A DNA stretch of 64,000 nt, taken from positions 48,373 through 112,372 of the forward strand of contig JAPYMA010000946.1 in assembly GCA_035041965.1 (NCBI GenBank), given 5' to 3'. Positions 1-14,975 of the stretch are shown here, in pieces. The notes under the pieces were generated by a model, which did no database searches, was not told the DNA's origin, and worked only from the letters and a program-made list of their open reading frames with translations. This DNA is from Anisakis pegreffii (Eukaryota > Nematoda > Chromadorea > Rhabditida > Anisakidae). Position 1 is the first letter of the stretch. Each line of letters starts with the position of its first letter. Both the position numbers and the translations under genes were made by a program.

Positions 1-4
1 TTAC

Positions 5-3000
5 CTTGAAAACAAAAACTTCGCCCCGAATTTCGGTGATAGCATCAATATCCGATTTACACGGATCGGGCGGCACTTCATTAATACGGTCTTCATTGAC
101 TGACGGTACTTTGGGCTTCTCTTTCGCGGGTTGGGTGGTTGTCTGAACGAGTGGTGGAGCACGAGTTGTTGTTGTCACAGTTGGTGACCTAGGTGCTTCG
201 GGTGCGGACGCATAGCCACGTCCTCAAAACCTCAGCTCGTTTTTGATGGGTAGAAAGGGTCGACAACATTCAATCCATGACTTGTTTCAGTTAATATTAC
301 AATAGAATTTGATGTATAGTAAAACAGTTTCCGTTCCAACCGCAACAGTGAATGAAAATAGAATTTTCTGGACAATAATAAAAAATGCAAAATTCTGAAG
401 GTTTGGTCTTTCAGTAACATCAAATCAAGTTTATTTGAACAGTTTATTTGAACATTAACTGAGAATCTACGCTTTCATGGTTTATTTCATAACGAATGCT
501 GCACTAACCATAAAGTGATTGTATAGCAACAATATCGTCATAATACAGTTGTGGAGGGCTATCGGCTTGATAAAATGAATACATGATGCTATCTTGTTTT
601 AGCGAATGAGACAAACCAAGGCTATGCCCGATTTCATGCATCACTATTGACCTCAAACTAACCTCTGAAATTTTTTGAAAATCAAATTTCTGATTTTATT
701 TATCACCATAACAATATTTCATTTGGGTAGTTAACAACAATGTACAGTGTAAAGAAGATATTAGCTGCAGAAAGATATTTAAATACTTCCATATTCGGGT
801 TGATTAAACATTTTCTCTTGCTCTAATGTACAGTCGTTTTCGCATGAATCGATCTTATCCTTGAGAAAAGCGATGAACTTCATCGACTATTCGAATATGT
901 TTGTTTGTGCAAATTATCAATCACATTCTTGTCGATTGCCCCGCAATTACGCATAACTGCTTTCGTCATCATTTTCGCTCTCAAATTTCAACTTTTTGTA
1001 GTTTTTAATTCAAATCTAATTAATTCAACGTTCACAAAGCAAATGGACGACTGACTGTGAGGATGTAAAACGAATTGACTGACATACGTTCAGATCTGGC
1101 ATCTCCAATGAGTGCATCAGACCAGCGTTCATCATCGTCCAAATGAATGTCACCGCCAAGTCCCTCACCCGGTGGGAATGCATGTGCCAATATGCGTCCA
1201 CTCCCATCGAACGCATATCGATCGCCATGATCGCCCCTCATGAACGTAATCTTCATATCCGCATTCGACTCACTCCGAACCTCATTCAATCGAATCGCTG
1301 CCGCTCGTTGCCAAGCGTTCATCGCTTCGTTCACCTCACGTCGCACCATACCAATATTCCGCATCGTTCGCGGTGCATTATCTACACTGCAATTTTGATC
1401 AATCCATCACTATCACTGCTAATTGCTTTTGATCTTATTATTGATGTTATTATCGGCGATTATGTCTGCTCGACTGCCGCTGCGATTTATGGATTCGTCT
1501 GCAAATTTTTACGTTCTTTCAACTTTCAGAAAACAAACTGGTGGAACAATAGGACTTTGAGTGAAGTGAACCCTTATAAACTAGCTGAGAAATACTTTGA
1601 TCATCAATAGATATATTCCACACCTATGATCACTCAGTCAAGTGGATGCTATTGCGTAGAGCGTTGCTATTAATGAGTGATTATCATTCATATCAGTTGT
1701 AATCAATCTAAACGATCACCCACTCGACAGCAATCTTAGAAGAATCAGATGGAAAATGAACGCAGATGCAATTGCGATCAAACATCGAAGCGAATTAAAT
1801 TTAAGTGGAATAATCGAAAATGAGATTGGATTCTTTTTTTCTCGTTTAAGCATTTTCGTAAAGAATTTTCGATTCCGAGAAGAAACACTTTGTGCACATT
1901 CGAGAGATCAATTTTATCAAGTGATTCAATCAAAAACATATATTAAGAACTGATCGCAAACAACTGCTCTGTGGATGGTATTAAAAACACACAACAATGA
2001 ACAAGTGCATAAAGAAATTGATTGAGAAGCACTTCTTATGTGTTTTTAAATATCTCTTAGTTAGAATGTATGTGATAACTCGATTGATATATAATCAGTT
2101 CTGTGAATAGTCTGAAACGATCGCTTTTTTGGATGACACGGTGATGTAAGAAACCTGCTTCCTACGTTCGGTGAAAAAAAGTGCTTATGAAAAACAGTAC
2201 TATTAAAAAACTGCTTCCTTATCTAAATAATCTCAGATCGTTGCAGTGTTATTGCGAGAATATTGAAATGTTAAAGTATTCAAGATAATCTGAACTCGTT
2301 GTTGTTAACTTCGTTCTTTGCATTCGGTTCTGCATTCTCTCATAACTACGAAACATCGAAAACTTTATGTTGACGGAAAATTTTCTGAATTAAATTCAAA
2401 ATAAGGTACTTGATATTCTTGCTTGATCGAAATATCGCAATGCTACCGGTTTTATATAGAGCAACTTGCAGCTCATAAGTCATTTCAGGAATAAATCGAT
2501 CAGAGATATTGAAAATAACTCAGTGTATTTGTGGTACATAAGATCTTTCAACTCACTCAAGGAGGTTGTGATGAAAAAAACAAACATCAAACAATCCTGC
2601 TGAGCAAGCTGAACGCTCTTGAGCACAACCCATCAAAAATTGATCTGGTTTATACAACTCGTGAGAGATGGCAATCACAGGGATATCTATTATCCATTCA
2701 AATGAATGATATCAGATAATCTCGCACTGTTGATATCTTCGAATAATGTGAACTTGAATCAATTTGATCACAACAGTATCAGTACTTTATAATAAATAAT
2801 ATCAAGTTTAATACTATATTTTATATAGTATTGCAATAATATCAAGAACAATAGTAATATCATCAGTACTCTCAATATCATCATTCATTCCAAGAATGTG
2901 AATCCAACAATGGTATCAACAAAATAGCCGCACTGAATGACTACTCGATGCCGGACACTGTGGGTGCATAAGTGAATATGTCAGTTATATATTCAACGGA

Positions 3001-5994
3001 TATGTTGTAAACGTGAAGGAAATAGTGATAGGGCCGTGGATATCACATTATATTAGAGCAGGTATAGATCGGACTGTAACAGATTTGCTGACTAAGAAGA
3101 AGAAGCAGCAGCTATTGGATAGATACTCGCACTGACAATGAGATCAACACATTTGTTTAGCTGCATATGATATGATGTTATTATATTAAACAACAATAAC
3201 CATCCTCTGAACAGACGTTCAGCAGCGATGCTATAATACTTGGCGTTCAGCTCTAGTGAAGTCGATTCGCTCGTTACTTGTATTCACTAGTTACTGCGAT
3301 GATCTGATCTGGTGCTGTTCTATTGCTTTTGCAATGCACCGCCTTGATCTCGATTCTCTCTCCTCACTAAATCACCAAAACATTCTTCGAAAAACAACTA
3401 GATTAGAGTACGTCTGGTGACCGAACTAATCTAATCTAAGCTAACCAGGTTTTCAGCCGAATAGATCTGGGATGATCCAAAAAGACAGCGATATGCTCAA
3501 CAGTTGTTTCAATCGTAATTAACATCCCACACTTCATTTCTTAACGAATTATGATAATTCTCCATATGCACAATCATGATGTATCGATTTGTGATGATAA
3601 CGTTCCATTAAATTTTCAAATTAGGATGATAACACCGAATACATCGAATATCGAATAACAAGAACTAGCAATTTCTTGAGAACTACTTACATTCTTATTT
3701 GATAGGAAAACTCAAATATTTGCTCAGACGCTCTCATCATGCAAATACGTTGCTGATGACATTGATAATGATAGTTTTGTACTGATAAGGACATTCATAA
3801 ACCTCAAGTTGAAAGCTTTTAACATAATTCTGTGATGCAGAAGATGATCAGTTTCAAATATCAGAGTGAAACGCATGGGGATACTTCTTCACGAACTGTT
3901 CATTCACAGAGAATTCTTGTTAAAATGGTTGAAGTAGTCACTGCTAAACTCCTATGTCATCCAAAGTTTTTTCCTTTCCGAATGAATAAACGTGTCTCTC
4001 TGCTCGCTCTAATCAGCTGAGACAAACGAGTCAACAACAGCACAAAGTGCAGTGACGATCACTAAACTTAACGCAAAGTGCATTACCCTTATTTGTATTC
4101 TCTTATGGGTCACTCATTTAAAATTAATACTGAAATGATATGATTGATTAGTTATGTATAACATGACAATTTCGAAGTCGTTTGGTTTGCATTGAAAGAC
4201 ATGGTAGATGGATTGATGGATGGATGGTATGATACTGGGCAGAGTTAGGCTGGTTTGTGATCTCTCGCGTTGTTCAACTGATGGACGTACTTATGTACCC
4301 AATAGTAAACTGGAAACGATCTGAGACACGATGTCCAAAGCGAGGCCCGGGATGCATTACACACATTTTAAGTATATGGTTACGGCTATTAATGTGTGAG
4401 GCGCATAAATTCTAAGAGCGACTCTTAATAGTAATGATAAGAATACGAGTAAAGATGATAGCAGCGATAGAGCAAATAGAAGAGAAAGTGGCGAACGATA
4501 TTGGTAATAGTAGTAATAGTAGTATTAATATTAAAGCTGATCGTGAAATTAGCGGGTATATTGTTGGCAGTGTACAGTCATTAATCAACTAGCAAGCATC
4601 AGGATAGCATTAAAGCAAAGATGTGACGGACGGGCAGAAGAGTATTGTGCGTAAGTTGAAGGAACGAACGTATTCGAAGTCAAGTATTATAGATGTGGTG
4701 AACAGCTGGCACGCAGCTGTTAGACACTTTTTCACTTCTGACATATACAAAAACCGTTGATTTCACTGCATTTGTATTCACTTATTCATAAATATACAAC
4801 CAAGTATAACTTCCTTTTACTCCTTACTGGTCATACGCAATCAGTGCAGTTGCGTTATAAGGTTACATTTCCACGCACAATATTAATGCTTATTCATAAA
4901 TCATTTGCGACTAAATCAATGAATCACACAATTAATGTTGTTGTACTACCAGAAATTGTTTGTGCTTCCTTCATTTCAAAATTATAATTAGGTATCATTG
5001 TATCACACAAAGATGAATCTATGTGAAAAAGAACACTGAAAATTGGATTTACAATTAGAAATGATGATTCAACACAAATTATCAATGGAAGTGGAGAAGG
5101 TCTGAGGACTGAAACAATGATTAAGAGAAGAGAAAATCAGTATGGAGAATGTGAAAAGCTGGAGAGAAACCTTCAGCTAATTTGATTCAATTCATCAATT
5201 CAATAATGCACTGAATTCAATTCAATTCGTTAATTTATCAATTCAATAATTTTATAATTTATCTATCCACCTACGGAACACGACATTTCAAATCATACAA
5301 ATCAACATTCTCTTCGAAACATTGCCAAAATTCAAAACCCTTTAGAATATTTCAGTACCAGTAGAATCACAACAACCAATGACAAGCGTTCAATAAGTTA
5401 CCTGTTGTTATTCAGTTGTTTCGAATTAATATTGTTCATAAATTATATTTGATGTGATCAAAAAGTTACGTTGCAAGACAGTAAAATCGTAAAGGAAACG
5501 ATCGATTGTGCGGAAAATATTTCAAAACTGAACCTGAAAGTGATTGTTTTTTTCTCCCATTTGAAGCCCGATAATGCGTAACGTTTTCGGTGCCTCCTTC
5601 GATGTCGATGGTGGTACTCGTTGATCGGTCGATCCGGTAAACCGCATCTAATATGGTGTTTAATTTAAAATAAATGATCTCTGAAAGCGTTTGGCTTGAA
5701 ACAATCACGACGAGTGACTTAACGGGGAGTGAACCGAAATAAAAGCAAAAGCTTTTGTGGTATGATGTATATGAACTGAGACAGACACTTCATTAATGTA
5801 GAATTCAATTCGGTGAAAAAGAACCTTTTGCGTGACATTAGCTGTTTAGTGGCATCATCTAATTTACCAGTGACAGGGATATTACCGTAATGTTGCAGTT
5901 CTCTAATCGCTTCTTCAATAAGTGTTTCGCTCAACATCGCTGCCACACCATTCTCGACTTTTGGTAAATACCCAAATTGTTCTAAATATTGTAA
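5..5994 (-). CDS. Matrix metalloproteinase (secreted, furin-activated type), partial at both ends
   Basis: Zinc endopeptidase of the matrixin family, which cuts extracellular-matrix and other secreted proteins. Five exons join in frame (5-222, 509-664, 1088-1386, 5534-5647, 5825-5994). In protein order they encode a peptidoglycan-binding-like propeptide (ends VTGKLDDATKQLMSRKR), the cysteine switch RCGLPD, a basic furin-like site RRRHRKR, the catalytic domain (GDHGD, LAHAFPPGEGLGGDIHLDDD), the zinc site HEIGHSLGLSH with a following SIMY Met-turn, a Pro/Thr-rich hinge, and the first hemopexin strand (CKSDIDAITEIRGEVFVFK). The three zinc histidines and catalytic Glu are all present, so an active enzyme is expected. 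The hemopexin domain continues past the left edge. The propeptide exon begins in phase 0, so a signal-peptide exon must lie upstream, but none was found. Splice sites between the five exons all keep frame. The orthologue within the nematode zmp-like family cannot be decided. Confidence 0.93.
1387..5533 (-). other. Large intron of the metalloproteinase gene
   Basis: This 4.1 kb intron separates the cysteine-switch and furin-site exon from the catalytic exon. Introns elsewhere in the window are mostly 50-300 bases. It contains short AT-rich simple stretches (for example GATG repeats near 4200-4230) and only short accidental reading frames. I see no nested gene, RNA gene or transposon. Confidence 0.75.
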
Positions 5995-8900
5995 CTGAAA
6001 ACAGATCTCGATTCAATCTCTTAAATTGAAATGTTCAAGTACATTATTTCTTATTTTTCCGCTTTTTATTCATTTATCAGTTCACCAGTTAGGAAATTTA
6101 GTATGTGATTTGTGTTAATTTTTGCTAACAGTGAATTTGAAAGAACCAGTTGAAAAGAATTGGAATAAATGAAACATTAAATCGAAACTTATTCGAATTG
6201 TTGAAAGGAAAGAATTTCAGAAGTAATATGAAACAATGTCGTTAACACGAAAGTAATGGAGTAGATAAATAGATTATTGAATTAGAAAAGTGATGAATAA
6301 ACAGTCAAATGAAGAAACGAACAGAATAAACAAAAGCAAAACGAAATCGGCAAACCGTTTTTGCAGAATACGTCCCAAACGAAGTCGACACTAATGTCAT
6401 TAACAAAATGCAAACACTTATCGCCATTTCATCCACCACTCCGCAGAGAGCACCTTAAAGTGCATTTCATATTTTGTTTCATCCGAAAAAAATTGGGGCC
6501 GTCACTTTTAACTGGATCGATTTGGATCACTATTATTGCTACAACGCTAACTAAAATAATTCAAAACACAACTGATATAATCAATTTTGATTCATCGCAA
6601 TATGGTACATCCAAGTTAAAAAGGGTATTTTCATGGACAGATCAACAACGGGAGGGAGGGGTTAATTTCCCGATTTCTTGGGGGTTTTACTCAACGGACT
6701 GAGATCTAATCGAAGACAAGAAGGGTCAAAGGATCCTTAAAGGTTCCATGAATTTCGAAAGTTTTATGGCGAAGGAAATTATTTGCACGAATATGTTTGA
6801 TGCAATTCAATGACAGAAATGTGTTTGATAATACATGCTACTTAAACTAGGTTAATGCAAAATTTGTTTCTTTTTGCAAGATGGATTCTTGCAAAATATT
6901 CGCTAATGATATTAATCCCTCATATCTTCTTATTATCAAAATTCACTTCGTGCGTTATGTTTATCATATGTAAACGAATTCACATTGATTATGCAAAACA
7001 GTTTTTATTCAGTGAGTCAATAGATCAACCGAAGCGCTTGCATCCGCTCTGATAATTAATATTCGTAACGCTATTGCGATCTCACATCCTTGTTATCTTT
7101 CGCAGAACATTTCACTAATACTAAACACGAAATGCAAATCCTAGTCATTAGTCGATAAAACTGCGCGTTTATAAAACATATCAGTTTGTCGAGAGGATGC
7201 ACTGAACATTACCATGCATTAGATAAAACAAACTGAATTAATTGAGGAGATGACCTGGAACTTGCTTGAACGGAATTCTAACAAACGAAAATTTAAAATG
7301 GATAGCTGCTTAAAGGATGAGATTGTTGAAGAGTAATCACTACTGAAAAGTTGATCAATGCCTACGAATAATCAGTCATAGTGAACGCGGACAATCTTGA
7401 ATGCCAATTCAACGCACGTGCATCAACATCATCATCCACATTAACGATTCAAATTAATATCCATCATCCACAAAAACATTATTCACTACATCTGCTCAAT
7501 ATCGTTATTTTTTGTTGACTTTCCCAAGGCTATTACCATATTTGAGAGTGATTGTGAGATTCCGATGCATATTACGCACACCAAATGTCTCACTTTCGTC
7601 CGTCAATTAACCAACAAAACAAGAAATGCAAATGACACAATCAAATCCAAATATTGAACAGTGGAATTAATGTGAAATTAAAATGAAATCAACTGAATGC
7701 ATTGAGAAAACAGATGGAATTAAGAGATTAGATGAGGAACTAAACTTCACTGACAATGCGTGAGAGATAATTTCTTCAGAAAGTCAAATCGTTTCAATCA
7801 AAGATGTAACCTACCAAACCCTTACTTAGGCAAGAACGCATCCTGTTAATGGATAATTCTTCTAAAATTTTCGACTGGAATAATGTCAGAGTGCAGAATG
7901 AATTAATTTTCTGAATACAATGGATCAGATCGGTTTTTCTTCAGACACAATCAACTGATCATTGTCTCAAAGTGAATGTTGAAACATAAAGATGCAACGA
8001 TGAAAAAAATGAAATAAAATGCAGCAAACAATATCACTGCAATTTTGCAATGCTCACAATCAGCAACTGACTGACCCATTCAAAGCAGCACTTACAATAG
8101 GTTTTTTCCCGAACATCTTACTACTCACTAGATTCTCGGATAAAACTCTCTCATTTCCGGTCTGCTATTACTCAGTCCAGTAGTGATTTCTAATTGCACG
8201 AAAGTAAAAAAAAACTGAGAAAATATGATTGCAATCTAAATTTTAATCGCTCATAAGCGGAATTAGTCTGCATAAAAACCGTGCGATAAGAAGCGACTTT
8301 CCAATGTTTTCACCAATAAAGTTCGATGTTTTCCAAAAATTTTACTGGTGATGAAACTGATGAAGATAATCAAATTCATTGATAAATAGAAAATAAAAGC
8401 AATTGAAATGCTGAACAACATCAACTGAAAGGACAACATATTCGAGTGCATAATGTGATTCAAAAAATGTGATGGAAAATTATGATACAAGAACATGACA
8501 ACTAAAATTTATCAACACTAATTGTCACTCCGTGTTCTGCAGAAGAAAATCATTATCATATCGAATACCAGTAAAACAATTTACCGCATTGTTCCAATTT
8601 GAGCAGTGAATTTTTTGCAAGGAAACTCTTCGAAAGATTGACAAAGTCAAGTATGCGCTTCAAAAGATCTGACGCTTGAGTATTCTGCAACGCTTACAAC
8701 CTTTGCTCATTGAAATCACTTCAGAAATGCAAATTGAAGTGCAATTATTTCTGCATTCAACATGTGAATATTCACCCAATGAAAATTATTTTTCGAAAAA
8801 CAATGCACTATACCGATATGCACTTAGTATAGCATGCAATATTTTGTCAATAAAATCATATAGTTAGATATGTATGGTTTCATTACTAATTCTAAGACAT

Positions 8901-11900
8901 TGAACAAATCAAGTGAAAATTAATCGGATTATAACTCAAAGCAGAATTGAAACCAAAGGCGGAAAATAATACTCATGAATTCAGAAGTCACCATGGATTC
9001 AGTTCATGCTATGTGGATGTATATGCAACTAAAATAGCTGTTAGCTAGTAAAACGCTATGAACGAACGCTATGCAAGGCGGAGCTCACTGAAATACATCA
9101 TATTATGAGGAAAAAAGGATGAAGCCGTGAGGTTTGCGCCTGCATTATGCACTATATGAATATTTTGTGCATGAGTATCGTGATGCGTGAATATTTTACT
9201 GGACAGAACTTGATTTGGATTGATTCAAATGTGCTTGCTAGTTTGCATGTAGGTGCGTTTATCGCTGCGCATATGGTCATGCATAACAAGGTCATTCACA
9301 TCAATAGATTCATCAGTGTATGTCGAAATTAGCACTGAAAAACTGCACTCGAATGAGCCATGAGACAATTGATTGGTTTCTTGAACATTACCGGAAATTC
9401 CCTCAAAATAGTTAACGATTTTGACCTGTTGGTAGCGATTACATGCACGTTCCATTGATTAATGCAACACCAGTTCTCAAGGATATTGCGTTCATTTGAA
9501 TTGGTTAACTTTTTTGCTTAGCTGTATTTGGGACATGGAGCAATTTCGCAATAATAAAAAGTTTTCACGGAAAATGTATGACTGCGTTCGACATCAACCA
9601 AAAGAATCAACTCATTGCGAAATAGCAGTATGATTCATCATTGCACTACTACTCACCGATAGTTTAAGTCCCAATGGGGTTTGTATTCGCGAGCGTTTTC
9701 GCTCGTGTATGACGATTTTTTCTTGGATACATTGTTTTATGGTCAGGAAAGAGGTGCGTATTTCCGCAACGAAAACAATTCTCAAGCGACGGATTTTCTG
9801 GCAGAGGAACATCGCGTTCCAGTATCGTTCCAATTTCTGCATAAAGATACTGTTTTTGCAGCGCAGACGTCCTGTTGATATCGACACATGTGAGGAGGTA
9901 GACTTGAGTGAAGGATTCGGCACGCTGCAGTAAACGGTAAAAAACGCAATCGCTGTTCCACGTGAAATAAAAACTTTTTTACGGCAATATTCACGTTCCA
10001 GAAAAAGAAGTCGAAAATTCCGATAAACTTGGATGGAATTCTTGCGGAACAAATAAAGTGGAAAAAACAGAGAGTATTCACTTCTGAAAATGTTCAGCTA
10101 AAGATTTTTGTGTCGAAAAAAAATTTCGATGACTTTGAACAGCTACGAGTGAGAGAAGTCACTGATTGTGAGCAGAGAACAGAAGCAAACGGAAAGTTTC
10201 ACGCATATGAATGATAGAATATTGAAACTATTTTTGGGGGTGGTTTTATTTACATTATTCAGTATTTTTGAAAACTGATACTGAAAGAACTATCGAGAGA
10301 ACTCGTTCGATGTTGAGCAGTAAGTGCAGGATGAGTCAATTGAATCAGTTATTACCATACAGTGGAATGTTTGAGGAATTATGATAGCATTATGATTACG
10401 ATAAAATTGTTGATAAGCCGTAATGCTCGATAGATGAATAGTAATTTCATTTGTTTTCAATAAACAATCAAATGTCACTGTGCAGTATTTACAGTGCAAC
10501 GCAAAAGCTCCACATCTCAAAAATGGAACCGAGAGCTTCCAGAAATAAATTCGGACATTTAATTGACGGATGTAGACTAAAAACGATATAAAAATTAATT
10601 GACAGAATCTCCTTAATGATTCACTGTCTGCAATACTTTTTTCGGTGTAAAGCCGAAGGACTGATTCCCAAAAAAAGTATGAGGCTGGTTATGAATATAT
10701 GAATATTTATTTATGTAAAAGATTTTTGTGGGCATAAACGCGCCGAAGAACGATGAGTGATATTTGCAGCTTAAAAGGAGTGGGATGAAATAAGAAAAAG
10801 ATCGATTTTTGAATAAAATTTGATGAGCCTAAATGCGGTGAAGAAGGCGAAAAGAGAACGATAACAGCTGTTTGATGGGATAAATGAAGGGTTTTGGATA
10901 TTTGGAATGTAGAATATAGTAGGGATGATGTGTATCCTTTCCTCGTTCGTTTATCCATATACTCAACCAATAAATTACAACTGAATGCATTTATACTTTG
11001 AGTACAATTGAATTCAAATGAGATTCCTAATCGAAATCGGCTGTTGCACTTAACAGCAATAATATAAGAGATCCTCATATGCTATTCATAAAATTTTCAA
11101 CTCAGCCAGCTTGCAACGCTTCACCAACTTTGTATCGTTACAATCTATTGGGTTGCTTTTGAGAAATGTGCAACTGACTTATCAGTATGCAGAAATGAGC
11201 AAAATAGTGACTTCTGCTGCATTTTTTTTTAGTAAATTCAGTGGCGTGCGAGGAAGTATCACCCTCAAGTCAGATAAAATGGTCGCTCATCGCGAAAACA
11301 CAAATATTCCGATTCGAAATCGATGGCAGGTGACGTATACAATTCATTAAACGTATAATCTTTGAAAGTATGTAAGCTTGGAGAATATTATGAGATATGA
11401 ATTGGGAATTTTTCAGAGTCAGAACGCATTTAAGCATTTTAAACTCTATAAGACAGTGGTTCTCATAGAGGGTGAAATTATGCATTTGGGGTAATTCGAA
11501 TGTGTCAACGGGTAATGTAGGGGATCAGAAAATTGGTATTTCATGCAGTTGTTATGTTGTGTTACAAAGCCTTTGTAATGGTGTTTTTTAATTCGGATAT
11601 GTAAATGCGGTTAGTTGATGACAACACTCTTCATCTCCCCATTTTCTGAGTTTTATTAGCTCATCCAGGCCTCACAGGGTTCCCATTCATTTTAACAGGA
11701 TTTTCATTCTTTTCCTTGTTGTTACAATCGCTCTCATGGCTTTTATCACCAAAAGTGTTCTCTTTTGCCAATTTCTCATTCTTTTCATTCAGCAGTTGAA
11801 GTCAAATTCTCATTTTATCAAATACACTCTATAATTGATCATTCGACTGTCGAACGTTGTTGAGCAATAGCATTCGATTGCTGTATTGTTAACTTCGGTT

Positions 11901-14293
11901 GTCAACACTCGTCAACGTATCCAATAAATAGTATATGCTGCAGAATGAGAAGTTGATTCGAACCGTGAAGTGAAATGAAACGAAGTGAATGATAAAAAGT
12001 CATCAAGAGAACGATATTTGCATGCATTAGCTATGAGAGTAAACACAACACGTCTGAAAAGAATGAGAAGTCATCTAAATCAATTTGAAGTGAACGTGTC
12101 AGGGACAATAGCTTTTCATGCAATCATAATTGATTACAATAATGAGGAACACAATAGTATAAGAGAAGGCCCAGCGATTTCGATTACCATCATGAATGTG
12201 CTAATAAGATTGAACGCAACCGTCATCTGAACATAACATGTGTGATTTCCATATTCCATAGGGGGTAGAGGAGGGGATAACAGCGGCTTGCCAGATCATT
12301 AAAAGGGGCAATGGAGCACTCGAACATGAGAAAAACTCTGCTATAAGACATTACTGATGTTGTCATTGCATTAGTTTTTTAGTCGTTACTTTTACTGTTA
12401 TTGTTATTGTCATTATTATTGCTAATGAGGATTATATGGATAATAAAGAATCAGTTGGACTGATGCAAAAGGATAATTTCAGTATCCAATGGCACCAGTA
12501 ACATGATGAGTGCACGTGAGAGTAATAATGACGAAATAATGGTCCATTCACCGAATGACAGTGCAAGAAGATGACATAGAATGGGTTGCGCATGCGCCTT
12601 ACGGATGTAATTTAGATGTCGAATCAGAAGAAGCTGATGCATAACAACTTGACAATATCATCAAAGTGAGATTTCCGAGACGAAAGCAGCACTTCGCGAA
12701 TCAATTAGAGCATCTTCTAGCTGCAGTCGTAAACGCGAATCTAATTAATTCGAATTATAATGAAATAGATTTATCTGCTCGCTTTGCTAATTCGCAATTT
12801 CCGGGAAAGTACTACTGCGTTAATATGATTATTTGAGAAAACAGAAGTGACTCTGTTTCAACAAAAACATGATGGAACAAACACTATAGCGATTGTGCTG
12901 CAAGATCAGCAAAAGTATGGAAGAGGAAGAAGAGGGAAATGCATTTGTTTTGACAGATCATAATTCGACGATAGCAATAGGATTAGTTATAAGACAGAGT
13001 TTCAAAATGAGTTACTAACTGCATTACGAAAGATATTCAGTCAAAGCATTGAGCATGTTGGGACTGCTTCCATGACAGTTTAAACATACTTTTGTTCAGG
13101 AGTTATGATGTGAATCTGTAGCTGAATTTAAGCATTTTTAAGGAAGTCTTTTCGCGGTTACGCAAATGTTTAAAAGTGAATGCGATTTCATCGAAGGTGA
13201 ACATCAAGCATATTCTAAGCAAAAGCTCAACTATTCTAGCACTGAATGCTCATTTTAAAAACCTGTTGATTAGTAAAAGAATATTTTTAGACTCAGTCGC
13301 ATTGCTATGAAATCTGCACTCAATGAAGCATATCTTCTGCATATGTGTCTCGGAAAAACTATTTGTTCAATAAGTACTTGTTGAGGATCATGTATTCTTC
13401 ACGGAAGTGATTTTCGGGATTATCGTAAGTTATAATTTCAAAATCCAAGGAATATTGTTAAGAGCTATAATACATTGCAGATAGCCGTAAGTCATCTCTT
13501 CGTCAGGAAGATAGTGGAGGATATCAAAATACTCATGCAAGATCGATTCAAAGCCGTCATCGATAGTATAATACCAGCGAATTGTTTGATACTGCATAAG
13601 CATTATGCATGGTTATGGACCCTAATCTAGCGTATACAGTGGATGATGCACTGAAAAATACGCTGCAACAAGCGCTTATCTCAGTGATAAAGTTTTTATC
13701 ACTCATTGTGTAAATTTTGTCCTTCACATATCGTCAAAGGGCTGTATTTATTACTCATTCTCCTAATCGTACTTCTCCAATTGTTGTCAGTTGTCGGTCA
13801 ATGAGAGATCACAGCGACATCAGTATACGGTTGCCACCGGTCGAATAGGATAAGTCTCAACACGAACTTTATCGAAGAAGCACGTGAAAAGAACAGAAAA
13901 AACATTACTTCGCCTTTCGCGTGTGTTCAAAATGTTTACCGATATCGTTATCATCCCTTCAACGGTTATTTATAGCATGGAATGCGTGGAAAAATATTTC
14001 CTACTTCTCTGTTATTTTTAACGGAATGTTTCCCGAACTGCTTGAGAAATTTTGAAATGAAATATTCTCATTTTTGTTTGTTCGTTCGTTTTGAGAGAAA
14101 ACGAGCGGAGGATCGATTGACATGTGATGTTCGTGACTACTTTGAATCTGTTTTCTAGAAGCGGTTGATTTGGAAAAGAGGAATGCAATCCGTTACTGCA
14201 ACAAACTAAAGTACCCTTTTGCCATTATGTTCGAGGTTTGATAAAGTCTCATTTTACCCCTCTAATATCACTGTGTTAAGGGTGCATAATACA

Positions 14294-14337
14294 CCGAGGT
14301 GCACGCTATGTGATAAGATTCCGAGGTGCACGCTATG
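14294..14337. repeat. Direct repeat, 17 bases twice
   Basis: CCGAGGTGCACGCTATG occurs at 14294-14310 and again, identical, at 14321-14337, with 10 bases between the copies. No gene covers it. It may be a small local duplication. Confidence 0.9.
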
Positions 14338-14937
14338 ATGCGATTATATACTGAAGTCTGAAGCTGAGTGAGGTGGCATTCCAGCTCTTCCTTATCTCTG
14401 TCTTCTGCACCAATAGAGAGAATTTCATCACCCGTGGGATTTGTCGTCGACTGCCGAAAAAATTGCACTTATAATCGGTTATTGCAATCTAAGCATCACG
14501 CATTGCAAATCCACTGAAATAAGCCTATTCTAAGATGATTTCAATTGTTGACTGCATTGATAGCATATTCGTTTTGCTAATTATTACGACTGTTGCTCTA
14601 ATTTTCATTATCAGTTCAATTCTAATACTATCGATTACTGTTATGAGTGATGTGCAGAACATTATTGTTTATAACTGTGTTAGCTCAGCAGCTGGGTTTA
14701 TGCATTCATTCATTTATTCATTTCTTTGAAATAACCAGACTCAATCCTTCCTGAGAAGAGATCAATCGTAATGTCACATTTAGATGATATAATCTGTTCA
14801 ATAAGTTATCACAATGCTCATACCATAAAATTAGTGGTTGAATTCAATGGTGATTCACCGGATTTCAGAGCTGAAAATTCATCCATTGGATTTCAAATGC
14901 TGATAGATATTCATAAAAAATAATCATATCGTGGTAC

Positions 14938-14975
14938 AGCATGTTAATCCATGGATAGCATGTTAATCCATGGAT
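14938..14975. repeat. Perfect tandem repeat, 19 bases twice
   Basis: AGCATGTTAATCCATGGAT is present at 14938-14956 and immediately again at 14957-14975. Each copy contains the palindrome ATCCATGGAT, so the pair can also fold. It lies in non-coding sequence. Confidence 0.9.

Noticed and set aside
8263..8496. Hydrophobic minus-strand frame as signal-peptide exon of the metalloproteinase
   Set aside because: It has a long hydrophobic run, but the only good donor (CCA|GTAAAA) ends in phase 1, whereas the propeptide exon needs phase 0.
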